A stretch of DNA of 64,000 bases, taken from NCBI GenBank assembly GCA_011523655.1, contig WTGH01000060.1, forward strand, positions 1 through 64,000, in the 5' to 3' direction. This document shows positions 24,492-33,758 of the stretch, piece after piece. Position 1 is the first letter of the stretch. Each line of letters begins with the position of its first letter. This DNA is from Rhodospirillaceae bacterium. Lineage in GTDB: Bacteria; Pseudomonadota; Alphaproteobacteria; Bin65. The notes beneath the pieces are model-generated. The model was given only the letters and a program-made list of their open reading frames with translations, ran no database searches and was not told where the DNA came from. Made by a program: the position numbers and the translations under genes.

Positions 24492-24911
24492 ATGACGCCT
24501 TCCCTAAAGACCGGTGGTCTCCGCTTCTTTCCCAAGGCAGGCCAGGTACTCATTTGCGATTTTGCAGGATATGTGCCACCGGAAATTATAAAAGTCCGAC
24601 CAGTGGCGGTCGTTTCTCCGAGGCTGCCCAACCGCAGCGGGCTTGCTACAGTCGTGCCACTGAGCACGACGCCGCCTCGGCACGATGAGCCTTATGTTGT
24701 CGAGCTATCTCGCAATTATCATCCGAATTCGAATTCGATGGCTCGGCAGTGGGCGAAATGCGATTTGATCGCCAACATTACCCTCAAGCGCCTCGACCGA
24801 TTTAAGGTAGCGCGCAGGCGATATGAAGTGCCGGAACTGAGCGCCGAGGATTTGCTGAAAATACGCCATGCTATGCTTCACGCACTCGGTTTCGGCGCAT
24901 TGATCAAATAG
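24492..24911 (+). CDS. solitary PemK/MazF-family toxin-like protein
   Basis: 139-residue protein with the PemK/MazF core: GQVLICDFAGYVPPEI at the first strand, VRPVAVVSPRL, TVVPLSTTPPR, and WAKCDLIANITLKRLDRF. Family members are mostly ribosome-independent mRNA interferases. No antitoxin gene precedes it, and the 162 bp upstream contain no open frame. The gene and its flanks are visibly more A+T-rich than the neighbours, and there is no clear Shine-Dalgarno, both consistent with horizontal acquisition. Two hairpins follow the stop. Whether it is toxic cannot be judged. Confidence 0.82.
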   Translation: MTPSLKTGGLRFFPKAGQVLICDFAGYVPPEIIKVRPVAVVSPRLPNRSGLATVVPLSTTPPRHDEPYVVELSRNYHPNSNSMARQWAKCDLIANITLKRLDRFKVARRRYEVPELSAEDLLKIRHAMLHALGFGALIK

Positions 24912-24961
24912 CAAAACGTGACTATATTTTTCCGCGTACCCCGTTTATCGGGCTTGCAAGA

Positions 24962-25008
24962 CCGCCTCGGTGCGGCAAGGCCCCGCGCACTCAGTTGTGC
25001 GGGGCCTT
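24962..25008 (+). terminator. double hairpin after the PemK-like gene
   Basis: A small hairpin CCGC-CTCGGT-GCGG (24962-24975) is followed by a strong one with arms AAGGCCCCGC (24977-24986) and GCGGGGCCTT (24999-25008). A T-rich but interrupted tail follows (CTCC), so termination is probable but not of textbook form. It could also be the 3' end of a small RNA. Confidence 0.65.
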
Positions 25009-25140
25009 CTCCTGCTCTGGCGTCCATCACCATCCTTGATTCCAAACCTGTGTCATTCTTCGCGCTACCGGGCGGGCGGCGGGCGCGTTAGGGAAGGCAG
25101 CCGCATCCGCCATCCCGATCCGCGATCCCCGGAGCCTGCC

Positions 25141-26313
25141 ATGGGCGACGCCGAGCTTCTTGCCGCCATCAATCCGCGCATTGCGGCGATTCCGGAAAGC
25201 GGCATCGTCGAACTGGCCAACCACGGCCGCGAGATACCGGACCTGATCCCGCTGTGGATCGGCGAGGGCGACCTGCCGACGCCGGATTTCATCGGCGATG
25301 CGGCGATCACGGCGCTGCGCAAGGGGCAGACCTTCTACACATACCAGCGCGGCATCCCGCCCCTGCGCCGGGCGCTCGGCGCCTACCTGAGCGGGATCTA
25401 CGGCATCGAGGTCTCGCCGGAGCGCACCATCGTCACCATCGGCGGCATGCAGGCGGTCATGCAGACCATGCAGATGCTGCTCGGCCCGGACGACGAGGTG
25501 GTGGCGCCGTCGCCGGTCTGGCCGAATATCGGCGCGGCGGTGGATATCGTCGGCGGCCGGGTCGTGGACGTGCCGCTCAGCCTCGGCAACGCCGGCTGGA
25601 CGCTCGATCTCGACCGGCTGTTCGACGCGGTCGGCCCGCGGACGAAGGCTTTCTTCATCAACTCGCCGGGCAACCCAACGGGCTGGACGATGCGCCGCGA
25701 GGACCAGATCGCGGTGCGCGACTTCGCCCGCCGGCGCGGCCTGTGGATCGTCGCCGACGAGGTCTACGGCCGGCTGGTCTACGGCATGGACGTCGCGCCC
25801 TCCTTCCTCCAGGTCTGCGAGCCGGACGAACGGCTGGTCGTGGTCAACACCTTCTCGAAAAACTGGTCGATGACCGGCTGGCGGATCGGCTGGCTGGTCG
25901 GGCCGGAGGCGCTCGGCCAGGTGTTCGAGAACCTGGTCCAGTACAACACCTCCGGCGTGCCGACCTTCCTGCAATACGGCGCCGTCGCGGCGCTGAAGGA
26001 AGGCGGGCCGTTTCTCGACGACATGATCGCGCGCTGCCGCACGGGCCGGGACATCGTGTGCGATGCGCTGGCGCCGCTGCCCAACGTCCGCTTCGCCCGG
26101 CCGGACGGCTCCTTCTATCTCTACCTGGCGGTCGAGGGCGAAACCGACAGCCGCGCGCTCGCCTACCGTCTGGTCGACGAGGCCCGGGTCGGCCTCGCGC
26201 CGGGCGCGGCCTTCGGGCCGGACAGCGAAGGCTTCATGCGGCTGTGCTTCGGCGTGTCGCACGACAAGCTGGAGGCGGCCATGGCGCGCCTGGTCCCGGC
26301 GCTCGCGCCTTAA
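25141..26313 (+). CDS. pyridoxal-phosphate-dependent aminotransferase, class I/II
   Basis: 390-residue fold-type I aminotransferase. Visible landmarks are the G-E-G-D-x-P substrate loop (about 40), NSPGNPTGW with the PLP-contacting Asn (about 180), DEVYGRLVYG (about 205), the Schiff-base lysine in TFSKNWSMTGWRIGW (about 240) and the C-terminal RLCFG arginine that binds the carboxylate. The ATG at 25141 has a GGAG 8-10 bases upstream; the frame opens earlier without similarity. The amino acid specificity (aspartate, aromatic or other) is not determined. A Bcr/CflA exporter gene follows after 16 bp. Confidence 0.9.
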   Translation: MGDAELLAAINPRIAAIPESGIVELANHGREIPDLIPLWIGEGDLPTPDFIGDAAITALRKGQTFYTYQRGIPPLRRALGAYLSGIYGIEVSPERTIVTIGGMQAVMQTMQMLLGPDDEVVAPSPVWPNIGAAVDIVGGRVVDVPLSLGNAGWTLDLDRLFDAVGPRTKAFFINSPGNPTGWTMRREDQIAVRDFARRRGLWIVADEVYGRLVYGMDVAPSFLQVCEPDERLVVVNTFSKNWSMTGWRIGWLVGPEALGQVFENLVQYNTSGVPTFLQYGAVAALKEGGPFLDDMIARCRTGRDIVCDALAPLPNVRFARPDGSFYLYLAVEGETDSRALAYRLVDEARVGLAPGAAFGPDSEGFMRLCFGVSHDKLEAAMARLVPALAP

Positions 26314-26329
26314 CGACGGTGACGAATTC

Positions 26330-27568
26330 TTGACCGAAGCCCCGGCCCGGCGGCAGGACCAGCGGCAGGCCCGGCCCGGGCGGCTGCTGTTCGCCACCCT
26401 GGTGTTCGCCACGATGATGGGGCCGATGGCGCTCCAGATGTTCTTCCCGGCGGTGCCCGGCGTGAAGACGGGGCTCGGCGTGGCCGACGCTCTCGGCCAG
26501 CTCACGGTCAGCCTGCCGCTCTTCGTCATGGCCTTTCTCACCCTGGCTTACGGCTCGCTGTCGGACCGGCTCGGGCGCCGGCCTGTCCTGATTGGCGGCA
26601 TCCTGCTGTTCGCCGCGGGCAGCGCGCTCTCGGCTGCGGCGGACACGATCTGGCTGCTGCTCGCCGGGCGCTGCGTCCAGGCCGCGGGCGGCGCGTGCGG
26701 CGTGGCCCTCGCGCGCGCCATCGTCCGGGATGTCTACGGCACCGACCGGCTCGCCAAATCCATCGCCTACCTGACCATGGCCTTTGCGCTCGGCCCGATG
26801 CTCTCGGTGCCGCTCGGCGGCTGGCTGGTCGCCGGCTACGGCTGGCGCAGCGTGCTCGTCTTCGCCGCGCTGGCCGGCCTGGTCATCGCGCTGTGCGTCT
26901 TTCTCGCCGTCGCCGAAAGCCATCCGCCGGCGGCGCGCAGGCCGGGCGGCGGCGCGGCCGGCCTGCTCCGGGATTATGGCGGCCTGTTGCGCAATCTCCG
27001 CCTGCAAGCCTTCGTCTGGCAATCGGGCGCGACCTCGGGCGCCTTCTTCGTCGCCGCGCCGGCTTCCGCCATCGTCATGATCGACTATCTGGGCTATTCG
27101 CCGGAGGCCTACGGCTTCTGGTTCCCGCTGTTCCCGGCCGGCTTCCTGCTCGGCAACTTCGCCGCCGGCCGGCTGAGCGGGCGCGTCCCGGTCGAGACCA
27201 TGGTGCTCGCCGGCAGCCTGCTCCAGGCGGCGACGGTCGGCGCGTTCGCCCTGTTCGCCGCGGCCGGCGCGCTCACGCCCTGGACGATCTTCCTGCCCGC
27301 CTTCTTCATCACCTTCGCCAACGGGATCGGCCTGTCGAGCGCCCAGGCCGGCGCGATCCGCCTGGCTGGCGACCGCGCCGGGACCGCCGCCGGCATCGGC
27401 TCGTTCATGCAGCTGTTCTGCGGCGCCCTGTTCGCCCAGCTGTTCGGCCTGCTCGCCGACGGCACGGCCGGCCCGCTCGTCCTGGTGCTCGGCCTGACCA
27501 GCGCCCTGGGGCTCATCGCCGGCACCGCCGCCTTCGCCCTGCGGGACCGTCCCTCGTTACGGCGCTGA
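26330..27568 (+). CDS. MFS transporter, Bcr/CflA drug-resistance type
   Basis: Twelve-helix major facilitator exporter of the Bcr/CflA group. Features include the loop 2-3 motif GSLSDRLGRRPVLIGG, the motif C-like ALGPMLSVPLGGWL and about 12 hydrophobic spans in 412 residues. The start is taken as TTG 26330, 16 bp after the aminotransferase stop. No ATG or GTG lies between that stop and the first helix, and no good ribosome-binding site is visible, so translation may be coupled. It possibly exports a product of the adjacent aminotransferase, but drug efflux is equally possible. Confidence 0.85.
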   Translation: MTEAPARRQDQRQARPGRLLFATLVFATMMGPMALQMFFPAVPGVKTGLGVADALGQLTVSLPLFVMAFLTLAYGSLSDRLGRRPVLIGGILLFAAGSALSAAADTIWLLLAGRCVQAAGGACGVALARAIVRDVYGTDRLAKSIAYLTMAFALGPMLSVPLGGWLVAGYGWRSVLVFAALAGLVIALCVFLAVAESHPPAARRPGGGAAGLLRDYGGLLRNLRLQAFVWQSGATSGAFFVAAPASAIVMIDYLGYSPEAYGFWFPLFPAGFLLGNFAAGRLSGRVPVETMVLAGSLLQAATVGAFALFAAAGALTPWTIFLPAFFITFANGIGLSSAQAGAIRLAGDRAGTAAGIGSFMQLFCGALFAQLFGLLADGTAGPLVLVLGLTSALGLIAGTAAFALRDRPSLRR

Positions 27569-27592
27569 CGCGCCCGCTCGGGATGAGGTTAT

Positions 27593-27610
27593 TATTTGCA
27601 AACGCAAATA
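27593..27610. promoter_or_regulatory. perfect palindrome TATTTGC-AAAC-GCAAATA
   Basis: Seven-base perfect arms around AAAC lie in the convergent gap between the MFS gene and acs. It includes the octamer TTTGCAAA, the same core as the sites upstream of acs. It may be a regulator binding site or just a 3' hairpin. Confidence 0.45.
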
Positions 27611-27614
27611 CTAC

Positions 27615-27661
27615 CCCCTACCCTGAGTAGCCCGGGATTAAGCCCGGGGCGTATCGAAGGG
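27615..27661 (+). repeat. REP-like repeat of the GAGTAGC...GTATCGA family, single copy
   Basis: Reads CCCTGAGTAGCCCGGG, a short loop, then CCCGGGGCGTATCGAAGGG. The same consensus occurs as inverted pairs at 54168-54290 and 57171-57276. Confidence 0.75.
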
Positions 27662-27680
27662 TCCGCAGGCCGGGCCGCCC

Positions 27681-29627
<1,947 letters not shown>

Positions 29628-29700
29628 TGTCCTGCCCCAAATCTGCCGGCCGGGTCCGGCCCGGTATCCCTCCCCTGCGGTTTTACCGCGGCAGGGCGCC

Positions 29701-29736
29701 GTTGCACAGGGGGCGCCTTTGCACAGGGTTTGCAAA
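29701..29736 (-). promoter_or_regulatory. TTTGCAAA-type half-sites upstream of acs
   Basis: Three direct half-sites on the plus strand: GTTGCACA (29701-29708), TTTGCACA (29718-29725) and TTTGCAAA (29729-29736). The last two are 3 bp apart. Regulators of the RamB and ScfR (PccR/MccR) class bind paired TTTGCAAA-like sequences at acyl-CoA and acetate genes. The assignment is by similarity of motif only. Confidence 0.5.
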
Positions 29737-29810
29737 AGGGGCGCCGCGATTCGACGGCGGCCGGGGCTCGAAATGGACCTTTCTATGGTCTAATACGGTG
29801 GCGTAATCCG

Positions 29811-30080
29811 ATGGGTGAACCGATGCAGATTTCCGTGACGCAGGCAATGGGACAGTTGACCGAACTCGTGCGCCGTGCCGAGGCGGGCGAGGAGGTCGTG
29901 CTGACCCGGTACGGGCGCGCCACGGTCAGGCTGGCCCCGGTAGAGCGGCGGCCCACCGCCGCCGAGCGGCGCGCGGCCATCGCTGCCGTGCAGGCCGCAG
30001 CCGCAAACAAAATTACCGAGGGTCCGAGCGCCGCCCGCAGCCAGGATTTTCTCTACGACGACGACGGTCTGCCGGCATGA
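29811..30080 (+). CDS. type II antitoxin, Phd/YefM family
   Basis: 89 residues (85 if the ATG at 29823 is used). The N-terminal DNA-binding fold is typical of Phd/YefM: MQISVTQAMGQLTELVRRAEAGEEVVLTRYGR then VRLAPV. The C-terminal half is the toxin-binding tail. Its stop overlaps the following vapC remnant (ATGA), the normal arrangement of an antitoxin-toxin operon. The antitoxin is intact although its toxin is not. Confidence 0.85.
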   Translation: MGEPMQISVTQAMGQLTELVRRAEAGEEVVLTRYGRATVRLAPVERRPTAAERRAAIAAVQAAAANKITEGPSAARSQDFLYDDDGLPA

Positions 30081-30301
30081 TCGCAGTCGACACCTCAGCC
30101 CTGACGGCGATCCTGATAAAGGAGCCGCTGGTGGCGGCGCGGCAGGTTGCCGGGGCCTACGCAAAGTGGGGCAAGGGCTCCCATCCGGCCGCGCTGAATT
30201 TCGGCAACTGTTTCGTCTACGAAACGGCAAAGACGCACGATTGTCCGCTGCTCTTTGTCGGCGGGGATTTTGCGCAGACGGATATTGCGAGCGTGTTGTG
30301 A
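30077..30301 (+). pseudogene. internally deleted VapC-like PIN-domain toxin
   Basis: An open frame of 74 codons joins the two ends of a PIN ribonuclease. The start MIAVDTSAL carries the first catalytic Asp (D5). The end, FGNCFVYETAKTHDCPLLFVGGDFAQTDI, is the C-terminal third. Intact VapC proteins are about 130 residues; roughly 55 central residues with the second acidic residue are missing. The third position reads Asn (FGNC) where PIN domains have Asp. It should have no nuclease activity. The reading frame is preserved across the junction. Confidence 0.8.
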
Positions 30302-30447
30302 GCGTGCATTTCGACGACAAGCGCGAGCCGCCCGCCCCCCGGAAGCCGCTGCCCTTGGAGGAACTCGCCAGTTTTCGCGCGGCCATGCCCCGGCTGCGCC
30401 GGCCGGCCGCCGAACTGCTCCGGGAGGTTCGGGACCAAGGGTATTGA
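30298..30447 (+). CDS. short antitoxin-tail-like open frame
   Basis: 49 codons from a GTG that overlaps the vapC-remnant stop (GTGA). The product ends LRRPAAELLREVRDQGY, in the style of C-terminal toxin-binding tails of Phd/VapB antitoxins. No DNA-binding domain is present, so it is either a fragment of a second antitoxin or a chance frame. It forms a continuous chain of overlaps with the two genes before it. Confidence 0.4.
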   Translation: MSVHFDDKREPPAPRKPLPLEELASFRAAMPRLRRPAAELLREVRDQGY

Positions 30448-30534
30448 GAGCGGATGCCGCGCACCGCCGACGCCCGGACGGCCTGACGGAGCGGCGGGCA
30501 GCTGCAGCGACCGGTGTTCAAGGGAGGTGGAGCC

Positions 30535-30885
30535 ATGAAGCGATCGGGAACGGCCCTCGCGGCGGCAGTACTCGCCGCGTCTGTCCTGTCAGCGGCGGCC
30601 GGCCCGGCGCACGGCGAACGGCGCATCCGGATCGCCGATGATCTGATCGGCATTCCGATCGGCATCCTGCACGCTTATGTCGACGGCGTGCTGGCCGGGC
30701 ACCGGGCCTCGGCCGGGCTGTACGGCCGGCTGCCCATCATCTGCCCGCGGCCCGGCGCCAGCATTGCGGAGCTTTCCATCGCCGTGCTCCTGCATCTGCG
30801 CCGCGCCCCCGCAGACCGGGCCCGGCCGGCCGGGCGCGTCGTCCTCCGGGCGCTCGCCAAGGCCCACCGTTGCCGGGGCGTTTGA
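30535..30885 (+). CDS. secreted Rap1a/Tai-family-like protein
   Basis: 116 residues with a strong ribosome-binding site (GGGAGGTGG, 5-6 bases before ATG) and a signal peptide ending near GPAHG|ERR. The mature part follows the Rap1a/Tai pattern: a helix with YVDGVLAG, then ICPRPGASIAELSIAVLLHL, then RPAGRVVLRALAKAHRC. In type VI secretion, Rap1a/Tai proteins are immunity proteins to amidase effectors, but the same domain is widespread in unrelated secreted proteins. No T6SS or amidase gene is in the window. The assignment rests on pattern alone. Confidence 0.6.
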   Translation: MKRSGTALAAAVLAASVLSAAAGPAHGERRIRIADDLIGIPIGILHAYVDGVLAGHRASAGLYGRLPIICPRPGASIAELSIAVLLHLRRAPADRARPAGRVVLRALAKAHRCRGV

Positions 30886-30938
30886 GATCTGGCCCCGGCG
30901 CCGCCTTCGCATCGCGCAGAGGCCGGCCTGTCCATACC

Positions 30939-30981
30939 TTGAAATTGTATATCCAGTAGATATAGTATATCTTAATTTCAA
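30939..30981 (+). promoter_or_regulatory. promoter and nested palindromes upstream of vapBC
   Basis: In an A+T-rich patch, TTGAAA (30939-30944) and TATAGT (30961-30966), 16 bp apart, form a likely promoter. Overlapping it are TATATC-CAGTA-GATATA (30948-30964) and GATATA-G-TATATC (30959-30971), inside outer arms TTGAAATT/AATTTCAA (30939-30946, 30974-30981). Such palindromes are where VapB-VapC complexes usually bind to autoregulate. Confidence 0.7.
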
Positions 30982-31000
30982 TAATATCCGAATACGGACG

Positions 31001-31231
31001 ATGCAGGTTTCGAAATGGGGCAACAGCCTGGCCGTACGGCTGCCCAGAGCGCTGGTCGATAGCCTCGGTTTGAGCGTGGGCGACCGGCTGGAGATCGTTT
31101 CCGCCACGCCGGAACGGATCGTGCTGGCGAAGGACGAAAGAAAGGCGCGGGCGGTCGAGCGGATGGGCGCCCGGGGCTGGGCTCTGCCCGACGACTACGC
31201 CTTCGACCGCGACGACGCCAACCGCCGGTGA
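31001..31231 (+). CDS. vapB: antitoxin VapB, AbrB/MazE type
   Basis: 76 residues. The swapped-hairpin AbrB fold is plain at the N-terminus: MQVSKWGNSLAVRLPRALV, then GLSVGDRLEIV. The remaining 30 residues, including the W-A-L-P segment, would wrap around VapC. The ATG at 31001 matches the start of the family; the open frame continues upstream without similarity. Its stop overlaps vapC as GTGA. The upstream nested palindromes suggest autorepression. Confidence 0.92.
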   Translation: MQVSKWGNSLAVRLPRALVDSLGLSVGDRLEIVSATPERIVLAKDERKARAVERMGARGWALPDDYAFDRDDANRR

Positions 31232-31626
31232 CCGCCTTCCTCGACACGAACGTGCTGATCTACGCCCAGACCGGCGATCCCAGGGGCGAGATCGCGCGGC
31301 AGGCCATCCTGGCCGGCGGCGTGATCAGCGTTCAGGTCGTCAACGAGTTTACTTCGGTCCTGCGCCGAAAATTCCGGCTCGACTGGCACGCGATCGCCGG
31401 GGCCGTGGCCGATCTGCGTACCGCGCTCGATCCCGTGCGGCCGGTCGGCATCGACACCTGGGCCTCGGCCGTTGCGCTCGCCCGACAGCACCGCTTCAGC
31501 TTCCACGATTCGCTGATCCTCGCCTCGGCCCTCGAAGCCGGCTGCGACACCCTGCTGACCGAAGACCTGCCGGCCAGCCACCGCATCGACGGCCTGACCA
31601 TCGTCAATCCGTTCAGCAGCGCCTGA
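31228..31626 (+). CDS. vapC: toxin VapC, PIN-domain ribonuclease
   Basis: 132 residues, normal length, with the four acidic metal-binding positions D6 (FLDTN), E40 (VNEF), D94 (FHDSL) and D113 (TEDL) all present. VapC toxins cleave tRNA or rRNA. The GTG start overlaps the vapB stop. This is the only complete type II pair in the window. It is expected to be functional. Confidence 0.93.
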   Translation: MTAFLDTNVLIYAQTGDPRGEIARQAILAGGVISVQVVNEFTSVLRRKFRLDWHAIAGAVADLRTALDPVRPVGIDTWASAVALARQHRFSFHDSLILASALEAGCDTLLTEDLPASHRIDGLTIVNPFSSA

Positions 31627-31669
31627 CCCGGCACTATTTCAGCAGTCGGCACCGTGCGCGCCGGTCAGC

Positions 31670-31918
31670 TCATCCATCGTATTGCGCTGCCTCAGCCGGC
31701 GGTTCGGCACGGCGGATCGCTTCGATTTCGGCGTGCGACAAGTCCTCGACGGTAATCGCTTTCCGGTCGCGGCGTTGCTTGCGGGCAGCGGCGATATCGG
31801 CGAAGACGTCTTCCATGATTTCCTCCTCGGTGCGGCCGGCATCCTCGGGCGGAGGCTCGACCCGCGCGAGGATGGCGGCGACCCTGTCCGCGGCCTCCTT
31901 GCGGTCCGCCCCGCTCAC
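31670..31918 (-). CDS. small hypothetical protein coupled to the EVE gene
   Basis: 82 residues from a GTG that overlaps the EVE stop codon (GTGA), with GGAG upstream. The product is highly charged and predicted helical: KEAADRVAAILARVEP, then TEEEIMEDVFADIAAARKQRRDRK, then EDLSHAEIEAIRRAEPP. The charged EEEIMED...ARKQRR stretch resembles antitoxin tails, but no family can be named. The overlap and shared codon usage argue that it is real. It is the last gene of a leftward run of five. Confidence 0.65.
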   Translation of the reverse strand: MSGADRKEAADRVAAILARVEPPPEDAGRTEEEIMEDVFADIAAARKQRRDRKAITVEDLSHAEIEAIRRAEPPAEAAQYDG

Positions 31919-32328
31919 GCCTCCGTCTCCGCCATCTCGCAGAGCAGCCGCCAGTGGTCGTCGCTCACCGGCATGACCGACAGGCGCGAGTTGCGCACCA
32001 GGGCGAAGTCGGCGAAGGCCGGGTCGGCCTTGATCTCGGCCAGCGTCACCGGGCGCTCGACCGGGAACAGCGCCTTGAAGTCCACCATGTCGAAGCGGCC
32101 GGACGGGTCGGTGTGGTCGGGATAGAATTCGCGCACCACCTCGAGCACGCCGACGATGCGCTTCTCGTTCACCGAATGGTAGAAGAAGGCGCGGTCGCCG
32201 AGCTTCATGGCGCGCATGTTGTTCGACGCCTGGTGGTTGCGCACGCCGTCCCACTCGGCGACGCCGTCGCGCACATGGTCGTCCCACGACCATTCGCCCG
32301 GTTCGGATTTCACCAGCCAGTAGGCCAT
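31915..32328 (-). CDS. EVE domain-containing protein
   Basis: 137 residues from MAYWLVKSEPGEWSWDDH, with the EVE/PUA-like landmarks WDGVRNHQASNNMRAM, GDRAFFYHS and the C-terminal RNSRLSVMPVSDDHWRLLCEM. EVE domains bind modified bases in RNA or DNA; the stand-alone alphaproteobacterial form is housekeeping-like, and the human relative is thymocyte nuclear protein 1. AAGGAGG lies 9 bases before the ATG at 32328. It is coupled to the 82-residue gene and follows the MFS gene by 23 bp. Confidence 0.92.
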   Translation of the reverse strand: MAYWLVKSEPGEWSWDDHVRDGVAEWDGVRNHQASNNMRAMKLGDRAFFYHSVNEKRIVGVLEVVREFYPDHTDPSGRFDMVDFKALFPVERPVTLAEIKADPAFADFALVRNSRLSVMPVSDDHWRLLCEMAETEA

Positions 32329-32351
32329 CGGCCCGCCTCCTTGAGTTTCTG

Positions 32352-33749
32352 TCAGTCGGTGTGGCGCCCGGTTTGGCGCGCTTCGCCCTTTGGTGCAACC
32401 CCCGGCGCAACCCCCGACGCGGCCTCCGGCGCAACCGTTCGTCCGGCCCTTCGCGCAGCCCAGCGGCGCCAGCCCTCCGCGATCTGCCGGCGCAGCACCA
32501 GGGTGAACACCGCAGCGGCGACCAGAAGGACGGCGCCGATGCCGGCGAACACGACGCGGTAGGCCTCGGCCGGCGGATGGCCGTCGACCGGCAGCCACAG
32601 GCCGAGCACGATGCCGGGGATCACCTGCATCAGCCCGGCGCCCAGGAAGGAGGTGAAGTTGACCGAAGTGATCGCCCGGCCCGTCAGCCGGTCGGGGAAC
32701 ATGTCGCGCGCCAGCGCCAGCAGCAGCACCGAGCCGAAGCTGAACGTGCCGATCAGGACGAACAGCAAGGCGGCCTGGACCGGGAAGGAGACCGGCGCCA
32801 GCGCCAGCAGCCAGAAACCGAGGGCGCTCGCGCCGGCCGCCAGGTAGACGAACGGCATGCGCAGGGTCGTCCGGCGCTCGAACAGGGCATAGAGGCCCGC
32901 GCCCACGATCGTGGCAACGCTCATGACGAGCAGGATGTCGCCGCGCTCGATGGTGTCGGCGCCATGCACGTCGGCCAGATAGGGACCGCCCCAGAAGCCG
33001 CGCACGGCGATGACCGACGGATAGGACACCATGGCCAGCGCGATCACGCCCCAGACCGGCCCGTGGCGGAAGATGCTGCCGAGATCGAGCACCGAGCGCA
33101 GGAAGGATTCGGCCGGCTGCTCCGGCCGGCGTTCGCCGCGCCGCGGCACGGCCCGAAAAATGACGATCGCCAGCGCCAGCGAGACCGCCGCCGCGATCAG
33201 GAAGCCGGCGCGCCAGCCGACCGCGTCGGCGAGCACAGCGAAGGGCGTGCCGGAAAGGACCATGCCGAGGCCGCTCACGGAGGTCAGCAGGGCGGCGAGG
33301 CCGCCGAAGCGGGCCGGCGGGAAGCGCCGGGCGACCACGACCAGCCCGCCGACGAACATGGCCGAACAGCCGGCGCCGATCAGCAGCTGCGCGGCGACCA
33401 GGCCGGCCGCGCCGCCGGCCTGGGAAAACAGCGCGGCGCCCGCGCTCGCAATGGCCAGCATCGCCGCCATGACCCGGCGCGGGCCGTAGCGGTCGAGCAG
33501 CACGCCGATCGGCACATGCATCAGCGAGAAGGCGATGAAGAAGGCGCCGGCAGCGAGGCCGAGCTGGGCCGGGCTGAGCGCCAGTCCGCTGCGCAGCTCC
33601 GGCCCGATCACCGCCGGCGCGGTGCGGTAGAACTGGCTGACCGTGAAGGCGGCGGCGAGCACGACCAGCAGCCCGACGGTCCCGCTGCGGGCTTCGGGGA
33701 GCGCGTCGTCCGGCGGCGTTGGCGGTCTTGGCGGGATCGGCTCGTTCAC
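32352..33749 (-). CDS. MFS transporter
   Basis: 465 residues with about 12 membrane spans. The loop 2-3 motif reads GVLLDRYGPRRVMA, and the N-terminal helix contains FTVSQFYRTAPAVIGPEL, a pattern seen in anion/sugar-phosphate-type MFS carriers. The C-terminal 35 residues are a cytoplasmic Ala/Val/Gly/Pro repeat. It lies 9 bp after the CobW gene and is probably cotranscribed with it. The substrate is unknown. Confidence 0.86.
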   Translation of the reverse strand: MNEPIPPRPPTPPDDALPEARSGTVGLLVVLAAAFTVSQFYRTAPAVIGPELRSGLALSPAQLGLAAGAFFIAFSLMHVPIGVLLDRYGPRRVMAAMLAIASAGAALFSQAGGAAGLVAAQLLIGAGCSAMFVGGLVVVARRFPPARFGGLAALLTSVSGLGMVLSGTPFAVLADAVGWRAGFLIAAAVSLALAIVIFRAVPRRGERRPEQPAESFLRSVLDLGSIFRHGPVWGVIALAMVSYPSVIAVRGFWGGPYLADVHGADTIERGDILLVMSVATIVGAGLYALFERRTTLRMPFVYLAAGASALGFWLLALAPVSFPVQAALLFVLIGTFSFGSVLLLALARDMFPDRLTGRAITSVNFTSFLGAGLMQVIPGIVLGLWLPVDGHPPAEAYRVVFAGIGAVLLVAAAVFTLVLRRQIAEGWRRWAARRAGRTVAPEAASGVAPGVAPKGEARQTGRHTD

Positions 33750-33758
33750 CGGCTCCTT

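Noticed and set aside
30514..30534. Upstream start for the Rap1a-like protein
   Set aside because: The ATG at 30535 has a much better ribosome-binding site and a clean signal peptide.
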